From assembly GCA_964594775.1 (NCBI GenBank), contig CAZQNO010000009.1, positions 4,099 through 68,098 on the forward strand: a stretch of DNA of 64,000 nt, given 5' to 3'. This DNA comes from CAYFVU01 sp964594775. GTDB lineage: Bacteria; Spirochaetota; Spirochaetia; DSM-16054; Sediminispirochaetaceae. The position numbers and the translations under genes are program-made. The notes under the pieces were generated by a model. That model saw only the letters and a program-made list of their open reading frames with translations. It did no database searches and was not told the DNA's origin. Of this stretch, positions 25,980 through 34,864 are shown piece by piece (positions within the stretch are counted from its first letter, which is position 1; the number at the start of each line of letters is the position of its first letter).

Positions 25980-26852
25980 ATGAAGCGCCCGGTACCGAGA
26001 ATAGCCGCCATTCACGATCTTTCCGGTTTCGGAAGATCCTCCCTTACGATCATACTTCCCGTTCTTTCCTCCATGGGAATGCAGGTCTGTCCCCTCCCCA
26101 CAGCCCTCCTTTCCACCCACACCGGCGGTTTCGAGGACTACCTTTTTCTCGACCTCACCGAGCACATGGAAGAAATTGCCGCCCACTGGAAGAAGCTCGG
26201 AGTCGATTTCGAAGCCGTCTATTCGGGATTCCTCGGATCCAGCGATCAGGTGGAGATAGTAAGACGATTCATCGACGATTTTCAAAAAAAGGACCAACTG
26301 GTACTCGTCGATCCGGTCCTCGGAGACGACGGTGAGACCTACGGCCCCTTCGGTAATGATATGGTCAGGGAAATGCGGCGCCTGGTAGAAAAGGCGGATA
26401 TTATCACCCCTAATTATACCGAAGCCTGCCTGCTTTTAGAGGAAGATTACGAGAAAAAGGCTCAGCCGGAAAAGCTAAAGGAGTGGATGCGGAGGCTCTC
26501 GGAAATGGGGCCAAAGATGGTTATTATCACCAGTGTCATGACCGTGGATCAAGCCCACCTTTCCACCGTTACGGCCTTCGACAGGGAGGACGGACGCTTC
26601 TGGAGAGTCATCTGTGATTATGTGCCGGCATTTTATCCGGGGACGGGTGATCTCTTCGCGGGGGTGCTGCTCGGCGCTCTGCTGCAGGGGGACAATCTGC
26701 CGATAGCGGTCGAGAGGGCGGTCCGCTTCGTTTCGCTTTCGATTCGGGCCACCTTCGGGCATAGGCTGCCGAACAGGGAAGGGGTTCTCTTTGAACGGGT
26801 GCTGGGTACGCTCAATTCTCCTCTTTCGGACAGCAATTACTCGATTTTTTAA
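25980..26852 (+). CDS. pdxY: Pyridoxal kinase (PdxK/PdxY-like)
   Basis: A 290-residue ribokinase-fold kinase that phosphorylates pyridoxal/pyridoxine in B6 salvage. Diagnostic segments: AIHDLSGFGRSSL at the N-terminus, LPTALLSTHTGGF, DPVLGDDGETY, ITPNYTEACLL, and the anion-hole/catalytic loop PGTGDLFAG with the catalytic Asp. First gene of a three-gene unit with a HAD phosphatase and a nucleosidase. The symbol is by family resemblance; PdxK is the alternative. Confidence 0.88.
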   Translation: MKRPVPRIAAIHDLSGFGRSSLTIILPVLSSMGMQVCPLPTALLSTHTGGFEDYLFLDLTEHMEEIAAHWKKLGVDFEAVYSGFLGSSDQVEIVRRFIDDFQKKDQLVLVDPVLGDDGETYGPFGNDMVREMRRLVEKADIITPNYTEACLLLEEDYEKKAQPEKLKEWMRRLSEMGPKMVIITSVMTVDQAHLSTVTAFDREDGRFWRVICDYVPAFYPGTGDLFAGVLLGALLQGDNLPIAVERAVRFVSLSIRATFGHRLPNREGVLFERVLGTLNSPLSDSNYSIF

Positions 26853-26872
26853 ATCCGCTGGAAGGTGAGCGT

Positions 26873-27724
26873 GTGAACGAGAGTTACAAGGGGCTTTTTG
26901 CCACCGATTTCGACGGCACCCTCTTGACCTTCGATAAACGGGTGCTTGCGGAAAACTACCGGGCACTGGAAAAATTATCCGAACGAAGGGTGATGCGGGT
27001 TATCGCCACCGGCCGCTCGCTCTATTCTCTCTCTACCGTTATTACCGACACATTTCCCGTTGAGTATGTTGTCTTTTCCTCTGGAGCGGGGGTCATGAGA
27101 GTGGATGACAGAATGGTGCTGATGAGCAGAGAGTTCGACGAGAAGGAAACCGCCGCCGTTGCCGAATACCTCCTCGAAGCCTCCGTCGACTTCATGATCC
27201 ACCATCCGATACCGGAAAACCACCGTTTCTACTATCACCACAGCGGAAAGGACAACGAGGACTTCTTTCGCAGAAGAGACCACTATAGCGATCATGCCGA
27301 ACCCTACGAAAAGAATGCCCTATCCGGATTACGGGCCTCTCAATTCCTCATTGTCGATCCTCGTGGTGCCCAAACCGTCGAGAGAATAGAATCCGCACTG
27401 GGAGAGAGGGTAAGCGTGATCCGCGCCACCTCTCCCCTCGATCACGAAAGCGTCTGGATAGAAATATTTCCTCCAAAGACGAATAAAGCCGCGGGCCTGG
27501 AGTGGATCTCACTGCGGCACGAAATTTCACGCAAGGATACCGCGGCGGCGGGAAACGACTACAACGACCTGCATATGCTCGAATGGGCCTCACGTGCCTT
27601 TGTCGTTTCCAACGCACCGCGGGAACTGAGGGAGAGGTACCGTACCGTTGCTTCCTGTGATGAAGGAGGGCTTGCCGAAGCCGTCGCCCTGTGGTTAGAG
27701 GAGTTTGAAGGAGAACAGGGATGA
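26873..27724 (+). CDS. Cof-type HAD-superfamily phosphatase
   Basis: A 283-residue sugar-phosphate-type HAD phosphatase. The nucleophile motif is FATDFDGTLL near residue 10, motif II is IATGRS, and the metal motif is GNDYNDLHML. A cap domain of the Cof (C2) type lies between them. The start is GTG at 26873, preceded by GGAAGGTGA; the next ATG lies far inside the domain. Being next to pyridoxal kinase it might dephosphorylate pyridoxal phosphate, but these enzymes are promiscuous. Its stop overlaps the next start (ATGA). Confidence 0.88.
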   Translation: MNESYKGLFATDFDGTLLTFDKRVLAENYRALEKLSERRVMRVIATGRSLYSLSTVITDTFPVEYVVFSSGAGVMRVDDRMVLMSREFDEKETAAVAEYLLEASVDFMIHHPIPENHRFYYHHSGKDNEDFFRRRDHYSDHAEPYEKNALSGLRASQFLIVDPRGAQTVERIESALGERVSVIRATSPLDHESVWIEIFPPKTNKAAGLEWISLRHEISRKDTAAAGNDYNDLHMLEWASRAFVVSNAPRELRERYRTVASCDEGGLAEAVALWLEEFEGEQG

Positions 27725-28470
27725 TCCTGGTGCTCACACCGATGGAGGCGGAGATATGGGAAACGGTCCGGCGTTTTGACGCCGTGCAAGCGGGTTCTCT
27801 GAAGACGGGCGGACGACTGTGGACCGCCTCTGCTCATTCGGCGGCACCGGAGGACACCCTCCTTTTCGCCGTCGGCGGTGTGGGGAAGGTAAACGCCGCT
27901 CTCTCGGTGCAGGAGATCATTCATCGTTTCTCCCCCACTGCGATCCTCTGCGGCGGTATTGCCGGCGCCCTCTCTACTAAAATAACGTGGGGAGAGGTGC
28001 TGCTTGTAGCCGAGACCCTTCAGTGGGACATGGATGCCCGAGCGGTGAAGGTCCCATGGGGGAGTGTTCCCCATTCATCGGCGGGGAAAATTGCGCTGGA
28101 CCGGGAGCTGCGACGCTCGACGGCAGAAGTTTTGAGCGCGGGGCATGCCCAAGGACCTGGCCCGGCTCTCGGTCAAGTCCCGGTCCTCTGCAGGGAGGGG
28201 CTTACCGTCTGCGGTGATCGCTTCCTCGGAAGAGACGATGAAGAGGAAAAACGAAAGATAGGGGAACAGTTCGGGGCCCTGGCCGTAGACATGGAGGACT
28301 GGTCCGTCGCGTACACGGCCGCTCTGCATGGAATTCCCGCGGTCATTGTGAGGATTATTGTCGATATGGCGGGAGAGAAGGGGCCTGTCGATATTCGCAG
28401 TGAGCTTTCACAGGCCTCCAAAAAGCTGGCTCGAATTTTCGGCAAACAGGTGGAGGCCCAGAAATTCTGA
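27721..28470 (+). CDS. MTA/SAH-nucleosidase-like phosphorylase-superfamily protein
   Basis: A 249-residue member of the nucleoside phosphorylase superfamily. It has the N-terminal VLTPMEAEI strand, VGGVGKVNAALSVQEIIHRF, CGGIAGAL, and VDMEDWSVAYTAALHGIP in the place where MTA/SAH nucleosidase has VEMEGAA. The distal RIIVDMAG replaces the usual R-x-SD, so the catalytic Asp may be the one in VDMAG. Substrate is uncertain (methylthioadenosine, S-adenosylhomocysteine or futalosine are candidates). Overlaps the upstream gene by 4 bp. Confidence 0.75.
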   Translation: MILVLTPMEAEIWETVRRFDAVQAGSLKTGGRLWTASAHSAAPEDTLLFAVGGVGKVNAALSVQEIIHRFSPTAILCGGIAGALSTKITWGEVLLVAETLQWDMDARAVKVPWGSVPHSSAGKIALDRELRRSTAEVLSAGHAQGPGPALGQVPVLCREGLTVCGDRFLGRDDEEEKRKIGEQFGALAVDMEDWSVAYTAALHGIPAVIVRIIVDMAGEKGPVDIRSELSQASKKLARIFGKQVEAQKF

Positions 28471-28520
28471 TATGCCTCCAACAGTTTAGAAAACAAAATT
28501 TATGCGAAGAAAATGAGGCA

Positions 28521-28561
28521 GATTCTCAGTTTGGAAGTTAAAGACTTCCAAACTGAGAATC
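28521..28561. repeat. Perfect 18-bp inverted repeat with 5-base loop
   Basis: Arms 28521-28538 and 28544-28561 are exact reverse complements around TAAAG. It begins 51 bp after the nucleosidase stop. Neither strand has a T-tract directly after the stem, so it is not a canonical intrinsic terminator. Confidence 0.9.
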
Positions 28562-28581
28562 GCTGGTGGAGGCCGCTTAAC

Positions 28582-28610
28582 TTGACTTTTTCGGCTCCCC
28601 CCGGTATAGT
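28582..28610 (+). promoter_or_regulatory. Strong sigma-70-type promoter of the small zinc-protein gene
   Basis: TTGACT (28582-28587), 17-bp spacer, TATAGT (28605-28610). Predicted start is near 28617; the leader carries AAGGAGAG before the ATG at 28646. Confidence 0.75.
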
Positions 28611-28645
28611 GACGATCCATGCAACGAGACAGGTAAGGAGAGTGT

Positions 28646-28840
28646 ATGTCTAAATCACATCGCGGAAGCGGTATTAGAGAGATAGTGAGCAAGGGGAGAG
28701 GCGCCTGCCCGGTATGTAAGAGGTCGGGAATAAAGCTTCTCTATGAACACGAGGTCAACGAAAAGAAGATCATGGTCTGCAAGCAGTGTCACGCCCGCAT
28801 CAAAAACGGGAAGGCCGACGAGGTGCTCGCCTCCGTATAG
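28646..28840 (+). CDS. Small zinc-finger protein, function unknown
   Basis: A 64-residue basic protein. Two CxxC pairs, CPVC near residue 23 and CKQC near residue 49, sit either side of a strand-rich stretch LLYEHEVNEKKIMV, so a single four-cysteine zinc ribbon is likely. Lysine and arginine content suggests nucleic-acid or ribosome contact, but I do not recognise a family with known function. It is monocistronic, with a strong promoter and a good ribosome-binding site, so probably abundantly made. It converges on the CapA-like gene. Confidence 0.85.
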   Translation: MSKSHRGSGIREIVSKGRGACPVCKRSGIKLLYEHEVNEKKIMVCKQCHARIKNGKADEVLASV

Positions 28841-28855
28841 CCCCTCATAAGAGGC

Positions 28856-30403
28856 CTATTGCGCCAGTTGTCTGCTGAGGGCTAAGAATCTCGGCAGGAT
28901 CTTCCCTTCTTTGTCGAGACTTATGCGGCGCTTGTCGATCCGTACAGGATAGGGGCGGACGTAGAGGGGCCTTCCATTGACAAAACCCACGGAAAGAATA
29001 AGCGACTCTTCGGCAAAGGGCATAACGTACATCCCGGGGAAGAGAAAGTTCCCGAGACTGTAAGCGATAAGGCCGTCCTCGTAGGCCTCCATCCCCTGCA
29101 GCACGTGAGGATGACTCCCGAAAACGAGATCGGCACCCGAATCTATGCAGCTGCGGTAGAAGGAGACCTGATCCTCCACGGGGTAGTTTTGCCACTCCTG
29201 TCCTCCGTGGACCGCAACGACATCTATCGAATCATCCGAAGAAAAGGAGGCAATGGCTTCGAGGGCCGGGGCTCCGGAAAAGATGATTCCCGGCCGTTCT
29301 TCGTTTACCGAAGCCCGGCTTCGGCCGTCGAAACCGTTTTGCTCCCTGGGATAGGCGGCGACCGAGAGGATACGGACTTCCGTCTTCCGTCCTCCCTTTG
29401 TAACTGTTTCCGTATGAGGCCGGTAAGCCTCCTCTATCGTTCTTCCGGCCCCCGAAGTGGGAATTTCGTAACGTTCAAGGTTATCCAGAGTATCGAGAAA
29501 ACCGCCGCTTCCGAAATCGTAACAGTGATTATTGGTGATGGAGAGGTAGTCGAAGCCGGCCTCTTTCAGACGGGGAAGAACTTCGGGGCGAAATCTAAAG
29601 TTATAGCTCTTAGAAATTTTCGTTCCGCCGAGAGTAACGGCACCCTCTAGATTCCCAATGAGAACATCCTGGCTGCGAAGGACGGGCAGGGTATCGGAAA
29701 ATATGTAGGAGAGTCCTTCTTCTCCGCGGGAGATGAGAGCGTCTTCGATTCCCCTGCCGACCATCATGTCGCCGACGCCGCCGACGGTGACCAGCGCAGG
29801 CGGCTCGACGGAAAGCAGTTCTCCGGCGGTTTCTTTCAGCTTCCCGAACCAGCGGTGCAGCTCCTCTTTCAGCGAAGGGTCATCGGTGTCGATTTCGAGG
29901 TGCGCCGCATAGTCTTCCTTTAATGGATAGTCCTGTGCGTCGACTCCCTTCCCGTCTATCGTGAGGGCCTTTAGGGGCGGGCGTATCTCCTCGATAGGGA
30001 GAATTCGTTTTTCTGAGAGGTCGGATAGTTTTTCCCAAGTGATATCGTGGGTTTCTTCCCAAATATAGGCCGTCGGGGCGAAGTAGCGGCGCTTGAGAAT
30101 TATTCCCTCAGTTCCAGAGGCGGGGCCGAAGAGAATTCGCGCTGCTATCTCGAAAGTCGCTTCCCCCGACACGGTTGAGCCTTCCTGTTCGATAAGAATT
30201 CTCGCCGGTGCCTCTCCTGCGGCTCCAGAAAGCTTCTCAAATGCTTGAACTGTCTTTGTGTCCGTATCAAGCTCTATGAGTATGGCCGCTTCCCCCTGTA
30301 CGTCCTTCGAAGCGGAATTCGATTCGGAAGCTTGTGAGCAGGAGATGAGGAGGAATACTCCGATGAAAGAAAACCATTTCCACATTCTTTCTTCTGAAAT
30401 CAT
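28856..30403 (-). CDS. CapA-like metallophosphatase-fold lipoprotein
   Basis: A 515-residue lipoprotein. The signal ends in the lipobox LLISC (Cys near residue 22). After about 190 residues of unassigned sequence comes the CapA/PgsA domain (PF09587): GVGDMMVGRGIED, NLEGAVT, NNHCYDFG, GGQEW and GSHPHVLQGMEAYEDGLIAYSLGNFLF, with the metal-binding Asp, Asn and His residues in place. Family members act in poly-gamma-glutamate synthesis or as envelope hydrolases; no other cap genes are present, so the substrate is unknown. ATG at 30403 overlaps the YihY stop (ATGA); ATG at 30385 is an alternative. Confidence 0.82.
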   Translation of the reverse strand: MISEERMWKWFSFIGVFLLISCSQASESNSASKDVQGEAAILIELDTDTKTVQAFEKLSGAAGEAPARILIEQEGSTVSGEATFEIAARILFGPASGTEGIILKRRYFAPTAYIWEETHDITWEKLSDLSEKRILPIEEIRPPLKALTIDGKGVDAQDYPLKEDYAAHLEIDTDDPSLKEELHRWFGKLKETAGELLSVEPPALVTVGGVGDMMVGRGIEDALISRGEEGLSYIFSDTLPVLRSQDVLIGNLEGAVTLGGTKISKSYNFRFRPEVLPRLKEAGFDYLSITNNHCYDFGSGGFLDTLDNLERYEIPTSGAGRTIEEAYRPHTETVTKGGRKTEVRILSVAAYPREQNGFDGRSRASVNEERPGIIFSGAPALEAIASFSSDDSIDVVAVHGGQEWQNYPVEDQVSFYRSCIDSGADLVFGSHPHVLQGMEAYEDGLIAYSLGNFLFPGMYVMPFAEESLILSVGFVNGRPLYVRPYPVRIDKRRISLDKEGKILPRFLALSRQLAQ

Positions 30404-31704
30404 TCCAGGTTCTTCTTCTCGCTTATTTCGGCAACTACAGAGAGGACGGTGCTTTCTTCGAAAGAGTCGGTGCCCGAATGAAAGAAATTTTCCACCCGCT
30501 TGTTATTGTTGAAGGACTCATCAAAGGGAGAAGGGCTTTGTGCGCTTCCGAACAAAACGTGAAAAACCTCCTTCATCGAAGTAATCGCCGGTTCTTTGCT
30601 GATGACCGCGAATGAGGGGTGGGAGCGGGAATAGCTTATCAGTCCGCCGTTTTTCAGCAATCGAAGGTAGAACTCGAGATCGTTCGGTGAAAGAAAATGC
30701 AGCTGGGCGAGCCTGCGGAGGCTGCAGGGCTCCTTTCCTCTGTAGAATCGTTCGGCCATATCGAGATAGATGTCTAAGCCGGTGCGGATCTGTGCGAAGG
30801 GCTGCAGGGCTCCGCCATGAAAACCGACCCGCCCCGAGGCGCGGTATTGATGAAGAGAAGAGATCTCAACGGCCAGCAGTATTACGAACCACTGTATGGC
30901 CAGCCAGATGAGAAAAATGGGAACTGAGGCGAGGGAACCGTAGAGAACCGAGAGACGAATAACGTACTTGGTAAAAAAGAGAAAACCGAAACGGGCAATC
31001 TCCCATATAAGAGTGCCGCAGAAAGCGCCGATAAGACTGCTGTCTATTCGCACCCTTGTCGACGGAACGGTATAGATAATAAGCCAGATTATGAGGAATA
31101 CAACAGCACTGGGACCTAGTAAGTAGACTGCCGAAAGGCCGGCAGGGATCTCCCGGCCATGGAAAAACATGCTCCTTAGAGAATGAAAAAAGGTGAATCC
31201 TACCCCGATGAGAAGGGTACCGAATACGAGTATCGATATATAGAGAAAGAATTTTCTCAACGGTCCCATAGCGGAAGAACTTCCCCAAACGGCATTGATA
31301 TTTTCTGTGATTCCATTGAGCAAAAAGATCGAAGCAATAGCAAAAACAAGAAGGCCCACTATGCCGAGGGTACCGGCATTTTCTAAAAAGAGATCGATAT
31401 ATTCGATGATCTCCTGCTGCCGAGTGGGGATGAGAAAGCGAATGAGGAATTCCTTGAAATGGGCCTGTGCTTCGGCGAAGGCGCCGAAACCGGTGAAGAG
31501 AGAAAAGATGAATGCCGTGAGGGGTACGAGCGAGAGGAGACTTACGAAGGCCAATCCGGTTGCGCGGAGCATGCACTTGTCATAGTGCACGTTCTTCGTG
31601 AGAATGAGGAGCAGCCTCGCAGACTTCTCTGTGATCTCCTTTATCCGCGGCGCAAGAAGGGCGCTGTGACGCTCCTTTCCCCTATTGCCTGTATTAGTAC
31701 TCAT
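30400..31704 (-). CDS. YihY/BrkB-family membrane protein
   Basis: A 434-residue polytopic inner-membrane protein. About six membrane spans lie in residues 40-290, with family segments LAFVSLLSLVPLTAFIFS, GIVGLLVFAIASIFLLNGI and the RFGFLFFTKYVIRLSVLYGSLASVP block. A C-terminal cytosolic part of about 130 residues resembles the winged-helix extension seen in some YihY proteins. The old RNase BN assignment for this family is wrong. I start at the ATG at 31704 (MSTNTGNRG); a 12-residue upstream extension has no support. No ribosome-binding site; see the -10 element at 31712-31717. Confidence 0.85.
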   Translation of the reverse strand: MSTNTGNRGKERHSALLAPRIKEITEKSARLLLILTKNVHYDKCMLRATGLAFVSLLSLVPLTAFIFSLFTGFGAFAEAQAHFKEFLIRFLIPTRQQEIIEYIDLFLENAGTLGIVGLLVFAIASIFLLNGITENINAVWGSSSAMGPLRKFFLYISILVFGTLLIGVGFTFFHSLRSMFFHGREIPAGLSAVYLLGPSAVVFLIIWLIIYTVPSTRVRIDSSLIGAFCGTLIWEIARFGFLFFTKYVIRLSVLYGSLASVPIFLIWLAIQWFVILLAVEISSLHQYRASGRVGFHGGALQPFAQIRTGLDIYLDMAERFYRGKEPCSLRRLAQLHFLSPNDLEFYLRLLKNGGLISYSRSHPSFAVISKEPAITSMKEVFHVLFGSAQSPSPFDESFNNNKRVENFFHSGTDSFEESTVLSVVAEISEKKNLE

Positions 31705-31711
31705 CGATGAA

Positions 31712-31717
31712 AGTATA
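31712..31717 (-). promoter_or_regulatory. -10 element of the YihY/CapA unit, near-leaderless
   Basis: Minus strand TATACT (31717-31712) predicts +1 at 31705, one base before the ATG. No convincing -35 was found. It lies just downstream of the terminator of the preceding gene. Confidence 0.4.
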
Positions 31718-31732
31718 ATGAAAATAAGGAAA

Positions 31733-31758
31733 GGCGACACCCCTCAAGAGGTGCCGCC
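31733..31758 (-). terminator. Intrinsic terminator of the secreted-protein gene
   Basis: An 11-bp stem with a 4-base loop (31733-31743 pairs with 31748-31758, two G-T pairs), followed on the minus strand by TTTCCTTATTTT. It separates the secreted-protein gene from the YihY/CapA unit. Confidence 0.7.
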
Positions 31759-31793
31759 TAAAAAACGAAAAGGAGAAGAAATGAGAAGATCTC

Positions 31794-32483
31794 TTATCTG
31801 TCTACTCTAATCACTTCGAGATTGTCGAAACTCACGGCAAGGCTGTTGGTGCGAAGCGCTAGGTAGTTTCCTCTGCCCGGAGCTTCGTCGAGATAGAAAC
31901 GATAGTAGACACCGCTGCGTGTGGGGTCCCAGACCTTTACCAGTCCGGTATCGCCGTTTACCTGGATGCGGGCGGGTACCGCAACATCGATATAGTCGAT
32001 ATCGAGATACTTTACGGGAAGCTGTGCCTGATAGTCCTCGAGAAGTCTCATGTCCACGTGGCTTCTGCTCTTGTAGACCTGTGCCTGAAAGCCCGGTCTT
32101 CCGTAGGTGGTGTTTTCGTCGTAGTTCAGCCAGAGAAGGTAGGACTTCCCGTTACCCCATGAACGCCCGGCGAATGCCTTATCTGCAAAGACCTGCAAGC
32201 CGAAACCGCCCATCCTGTCCTCATAACCGCCGCCTTCGTAACGAACGTCGAACCGATACTCCATGGTCCCGCTCTGCGGTACGCGGAAGTTGATCTTTGC
32301 CAGCCGTTGGTCTTCGTCGGACTGATAGAGCCGGCCCCTCATGCTGTGCCAATCACCGTAGGCTCCGGAGTGATCGGGGGAAGAGGAAAAGTCTTCGGAA
32401 CCGATTACCGTGTCTCCCCATGCTACGGTTGTAATGAGAAAAAGACACACTAATCCACAGAGAATAATAGAATTTTTATGCAT
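31794..32483 (-). CDS. Secreted protein of unknown function
   Basis: A 229-residue protein with a clear signal peptide (IILCGLVCLFLITTVAWG, cleavage probably after AWG). The mature part is rich in Tyr, Gly, Asp and beta-strand-like segments, such as TMEYRFDVRYEGGGYEDRMGG and SFDNLEVIRVD at the C-terminus. This suggests a lectin- or jelly-roll-like fold; I found no known motif. The start is the ATG at 32483, about seven bases after GGAGGG; an in-frame GTG two codons upstream is too close to that site. It has its own terminator and faces mrfA. Periplasmic or outer-surface location is inferred. Confidence 0.75.
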   Translation of the reverse strand: MHKNSIILCGLVCLFLITTVAWGDTVIGSEDFSSSPDHSGAYGDWHSMRGRLYQSDEDQRLAKINFRVPQSGTMEYRFDVRYEGGGYEDRMGGFGLQVFADKAFAGRSWGNGKSYLLWLNYDENTTYGRPGFQAQVYKSRSHVDMRLLEDYQAQLPVKYLDIDYIDVAVPARIQVNGDTGLVKVWDPTRSGVYYRFYLDEAPGRGNYLALRTNSLAVSFDNLEVIRVDR

Positions 32484-32524
32484 GTGCACCCTCCTACCTT
32501 GTAAACAGCTGAATCCCCCTCCTC

Positions 32525-32553
32525 GTTACATAAAAATGAAAAGATGCTACAAT
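32525..32553 (+). promoter_or_regulatory. Promoter of mrfA/mrfB, near-leaderless
   Basis: GTTACA (32525-32530), 17-bp spacer, TACAAT (32548-32553) preceded by TGC. Predicted +1 is 32560, one base before the ATG at 32561. No Shine-Dalgarno sequence. Confidence 0.6.
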
Positions 32554-32560
32554 TCGTGCA

Positions 32561-34864
32561 ATGGATGCGATAGATATTTTGCTCAAAGAGCTTAAAAGGG
32601 ATGAAGCTTTTCTTCACGCCGTCACAAAAATCCACACTATCCCGGAGAGAGAGGCGCGTTTCGCCCCTATCCCCGAGGGGATCGCCCGGGAGCTGAGGCA
32701 GGTATTGGAAAGCAGAGGCATTTCGCGGCTCTACTCCCACCAAGCCGAGAGTTACGAAATGGTCAGAAGAGGAAAAAACGTCGTTTTGGTGACCCCTACC
32801 GCCAGCGGGAAGACCCTTGGCTACAATCTGCCGGTAATCCAGAGTCTCTTGGAGGAACCGGAGATGCGGGCCCTCTATCTCTTTCCCACCAAAGCATTGA
32901 GCCAGGACCAGCAGTCCACCCTCAATGAGGTAGTGATGGGGGGGGAAATGCCGCTTAAGGTATCCACCTACGATGGAGATACTCCCGGCAGTCTTAGGAT
33001 AGCCGCTCGGGAGAGCGGGCGCATCGTGATCAGCAATCCGGACATGCTCCACGCCGGAATATTGCCAAACCATCCCAAGTGGATCAAATTCCTCAGCAAT
33101 CTTCGCTTCGTGGTAATAGACGAACTCCACACCTACCGGGGGATATTCGGTTCTCACATGACCAATCTCGTGCGGAGGTTGAGGAGAATCGCAAAATTTT
33201 ACGGCACCGAGCCTCAATTCATCTGCTGTTCCGCAACAATAGGCAATCCCGATGAGCTTGCCGAACGGATCATCGAGGCGCCGGTGGAAAAAATAGATGA
33301 AAACGGAGCGCCGGCAGGTAAGAGGCACATTGTATTCTACAATCCGCCCCTCGTCGATCCGGTACAGGGAATACGCAGAGGGGTGGTCCTGGAATCGAAG
33401 CGGATTGCCGCTCGTCTTTTAAAAAAGGGGATTAAGACCATTGTCTTCGCCCGCTCGAGAATACGGGCGGAACTCATCGCCGAGTATATTCGGGGGGAGC
33501 TGAAGAACTTCTATACCGATAACGGAGGGCTGCGAATAGAATCTTACCGGGGCGGCTATCTGCCGGGCGAACGAAGGAGTATAGAACAAGGGCTCCGTGA
33601 GGGAACTGTCCACGCGGTGGTTTCGACGGTTGCCCTGGAGCTGGGGATCGATATTGGTGAGCTCGATGCGGCGGTGCTCGCCGGTATTCCCTCTTCGATA
33701 GCCTCTGTATGGCAGCAGTCGGGAAGGGCGGGCCGCAGGAGGAGGAGCTCCGCCGCCTTTCTCATCGCCTCGGCCTCTGCGACGGATCAATTCCTCATCA
33801 CACATCCGGACTACTTCTTCGCTCAGTCCCCGGAATCTGCCTGGGTCAATCCGGACAACATCTTCGTTTTGATGGACCATCTCAAATGCGCGGTATTCGA
33901 GATACCGATGGCAGAGGGGGAACTCTTCGGCGGAAAGGTCGATGAGCTTTTGGCATATCTTGAAGAGGGGGGGACTATTCGAAGAACCCGCGGAAAATGG
34001 TACTGGGCCGACCGGGGATACCCGGCCGAAGGAATAGGTTTGAGGTCCGCATCTTCGCAGAACGTCGTGATAATAGACCAAACGGGAGGGAAAAACGAGG
34101 TCATCGGAGAAATGGATCTTCCCTCGGCAAAGGAACTCCTCTTTCCCAATGCCGTCTATCTGCATCGAGGCACCCAGTACCTCTCCCTCTCTCTCGACGT
34201 GGAGGAGAGAACCTGCTATGTGCGTGAGGAGAAACTCAACTACTATACCGATTCCATTGTGAAGAGCGATATCAAGGTCCTGCAGGTCGATGAAGAGTCG
34301 AAGCTTCTCTCTTGTGATCTCCTGCTCTCCGATGTACTGGTGCGTTCACAAGTGGCGAAGTACAAGAAACTGAAATACGGCAGTCACGAAAATCTCGGAT
34401 ATGGGGACATACATCTGCCGGAGGAGGAGATCCATACGAGGGCGGCGGTCATCGTTTTTACCGAAGCCGGCGCGGCCCACCGGGCCTTTCATGGAATTCC
34501 CCCAGAGATCCGGGAGGATATTCTCTCGCGGATAGGCAGGCTGATTCGTAACGTGGCACCGATATTCCTTCTCTGCGAGCGACGGGACCTCGGTTTAGCC
34601 GAGCGGCTCAGAGATCCTCACACGGGAGCCCCCTCGATCTATCTCTATGACAAGGCTCCGGGGGGCATCGGTCTTTCAGAGGGCTTTATCGAACGGTGGC
34701 GGGAGATTCTCGAGGCGGCAGAGGATACCGTGGCCACCTGTTCCTGTGCTTCCGGTTGTCCCTCCTGCATAGGACCCGATGAAAGCGGAGACGGAAGGAA
34801 TAGAAAGGAGCTGGCGAGGGAGTTTTTTCGCAGCTGGCTGAGAGAGAGGGACATCGAGGAATGA
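32561..34864 (+). CDS. mrfA: DEAD/DEAH-type helicase MrfA (YprA family)
   Basis: A 767-residue superfamily 2 helicase. Walker A is TPTASGKT (residues 78-85), the DEAH-box variant is DELH (187-190), motif III is CSATIGN, and motif VI is QQSGRAGRRR. The C-terminal DUF1998-type region carries four cysteines (C727, C729, C733, C736) in a CSC-x3-CPSC arrangement that binds metal in the family. In Bacillus subtilis MrfA works with the exonuclease MrfB in mitomycin-induced lesion repair; the next gene here is mrfB, overlapping by 4 bp, so the same function is likely. Confidence 0.92.
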   Translation: MDAIDILLKELKRDEAFLHAVTKIHTIPEREARFAPIPEGIARELRQVLESRGISRLYSHQAESYEMVRRGKNVVLVTPTASGKTLGYNLPVIQSLLEEPEMRALYLFPTKALSQDQQSTLNEVVMGGEMPLKVSTYDGDTPGSLRIAARESGRIVISNPDMLHAGILPNHPKWIKFLSNLRFVVIDELHTYRGIFGSHMTNLVRRLRRIAKFYGTEPQFICCSATIGNPDELAERIIEAPVEKIDENGAPAGKRHIVFYNPPLVDPVQGIRRGVVLESKRIAARLLKKGIKTIVFARSRIRAELIAEYIRGELKNFYTDNGGLRIESYRGGYLPGERRSIEQGLREGTVHAVVSTVALELGIDIGELDAAVLAGIPSSIASVWQQSGRAGRRRRSSAAFLIASASATDQFLITHPDYFFAQSPESAWVNPDNIFVLMDHLKCAVFEIPMAEGELFGGKVDELLAYLEEGGTIRRTRGKWYWADRGYPAEGIGLRSASSQNVVIIDQTGGKNEVIGEMDLPSAKELLFPNAVYLHRGTQYLSLSLDVEERTCYVREEKLNYYTDSIVKSDIKVLQVDEESKLLSCDLLLSDVLVRSQVAKYKKLKYGSHENLGYGDIHLPEEEIHTRAAVIVFTEAGAAHRAFHGIPPEIREDILSRIGRLIRNVAPIFLLCERRDLGLAERLRDPHTGAPSIYLYDKAPGGIGLSEGFIERWREILEAAEDTVATCSCASGCPSCIGPDESGDGRNRKELAREFFRSWLRERDIEE

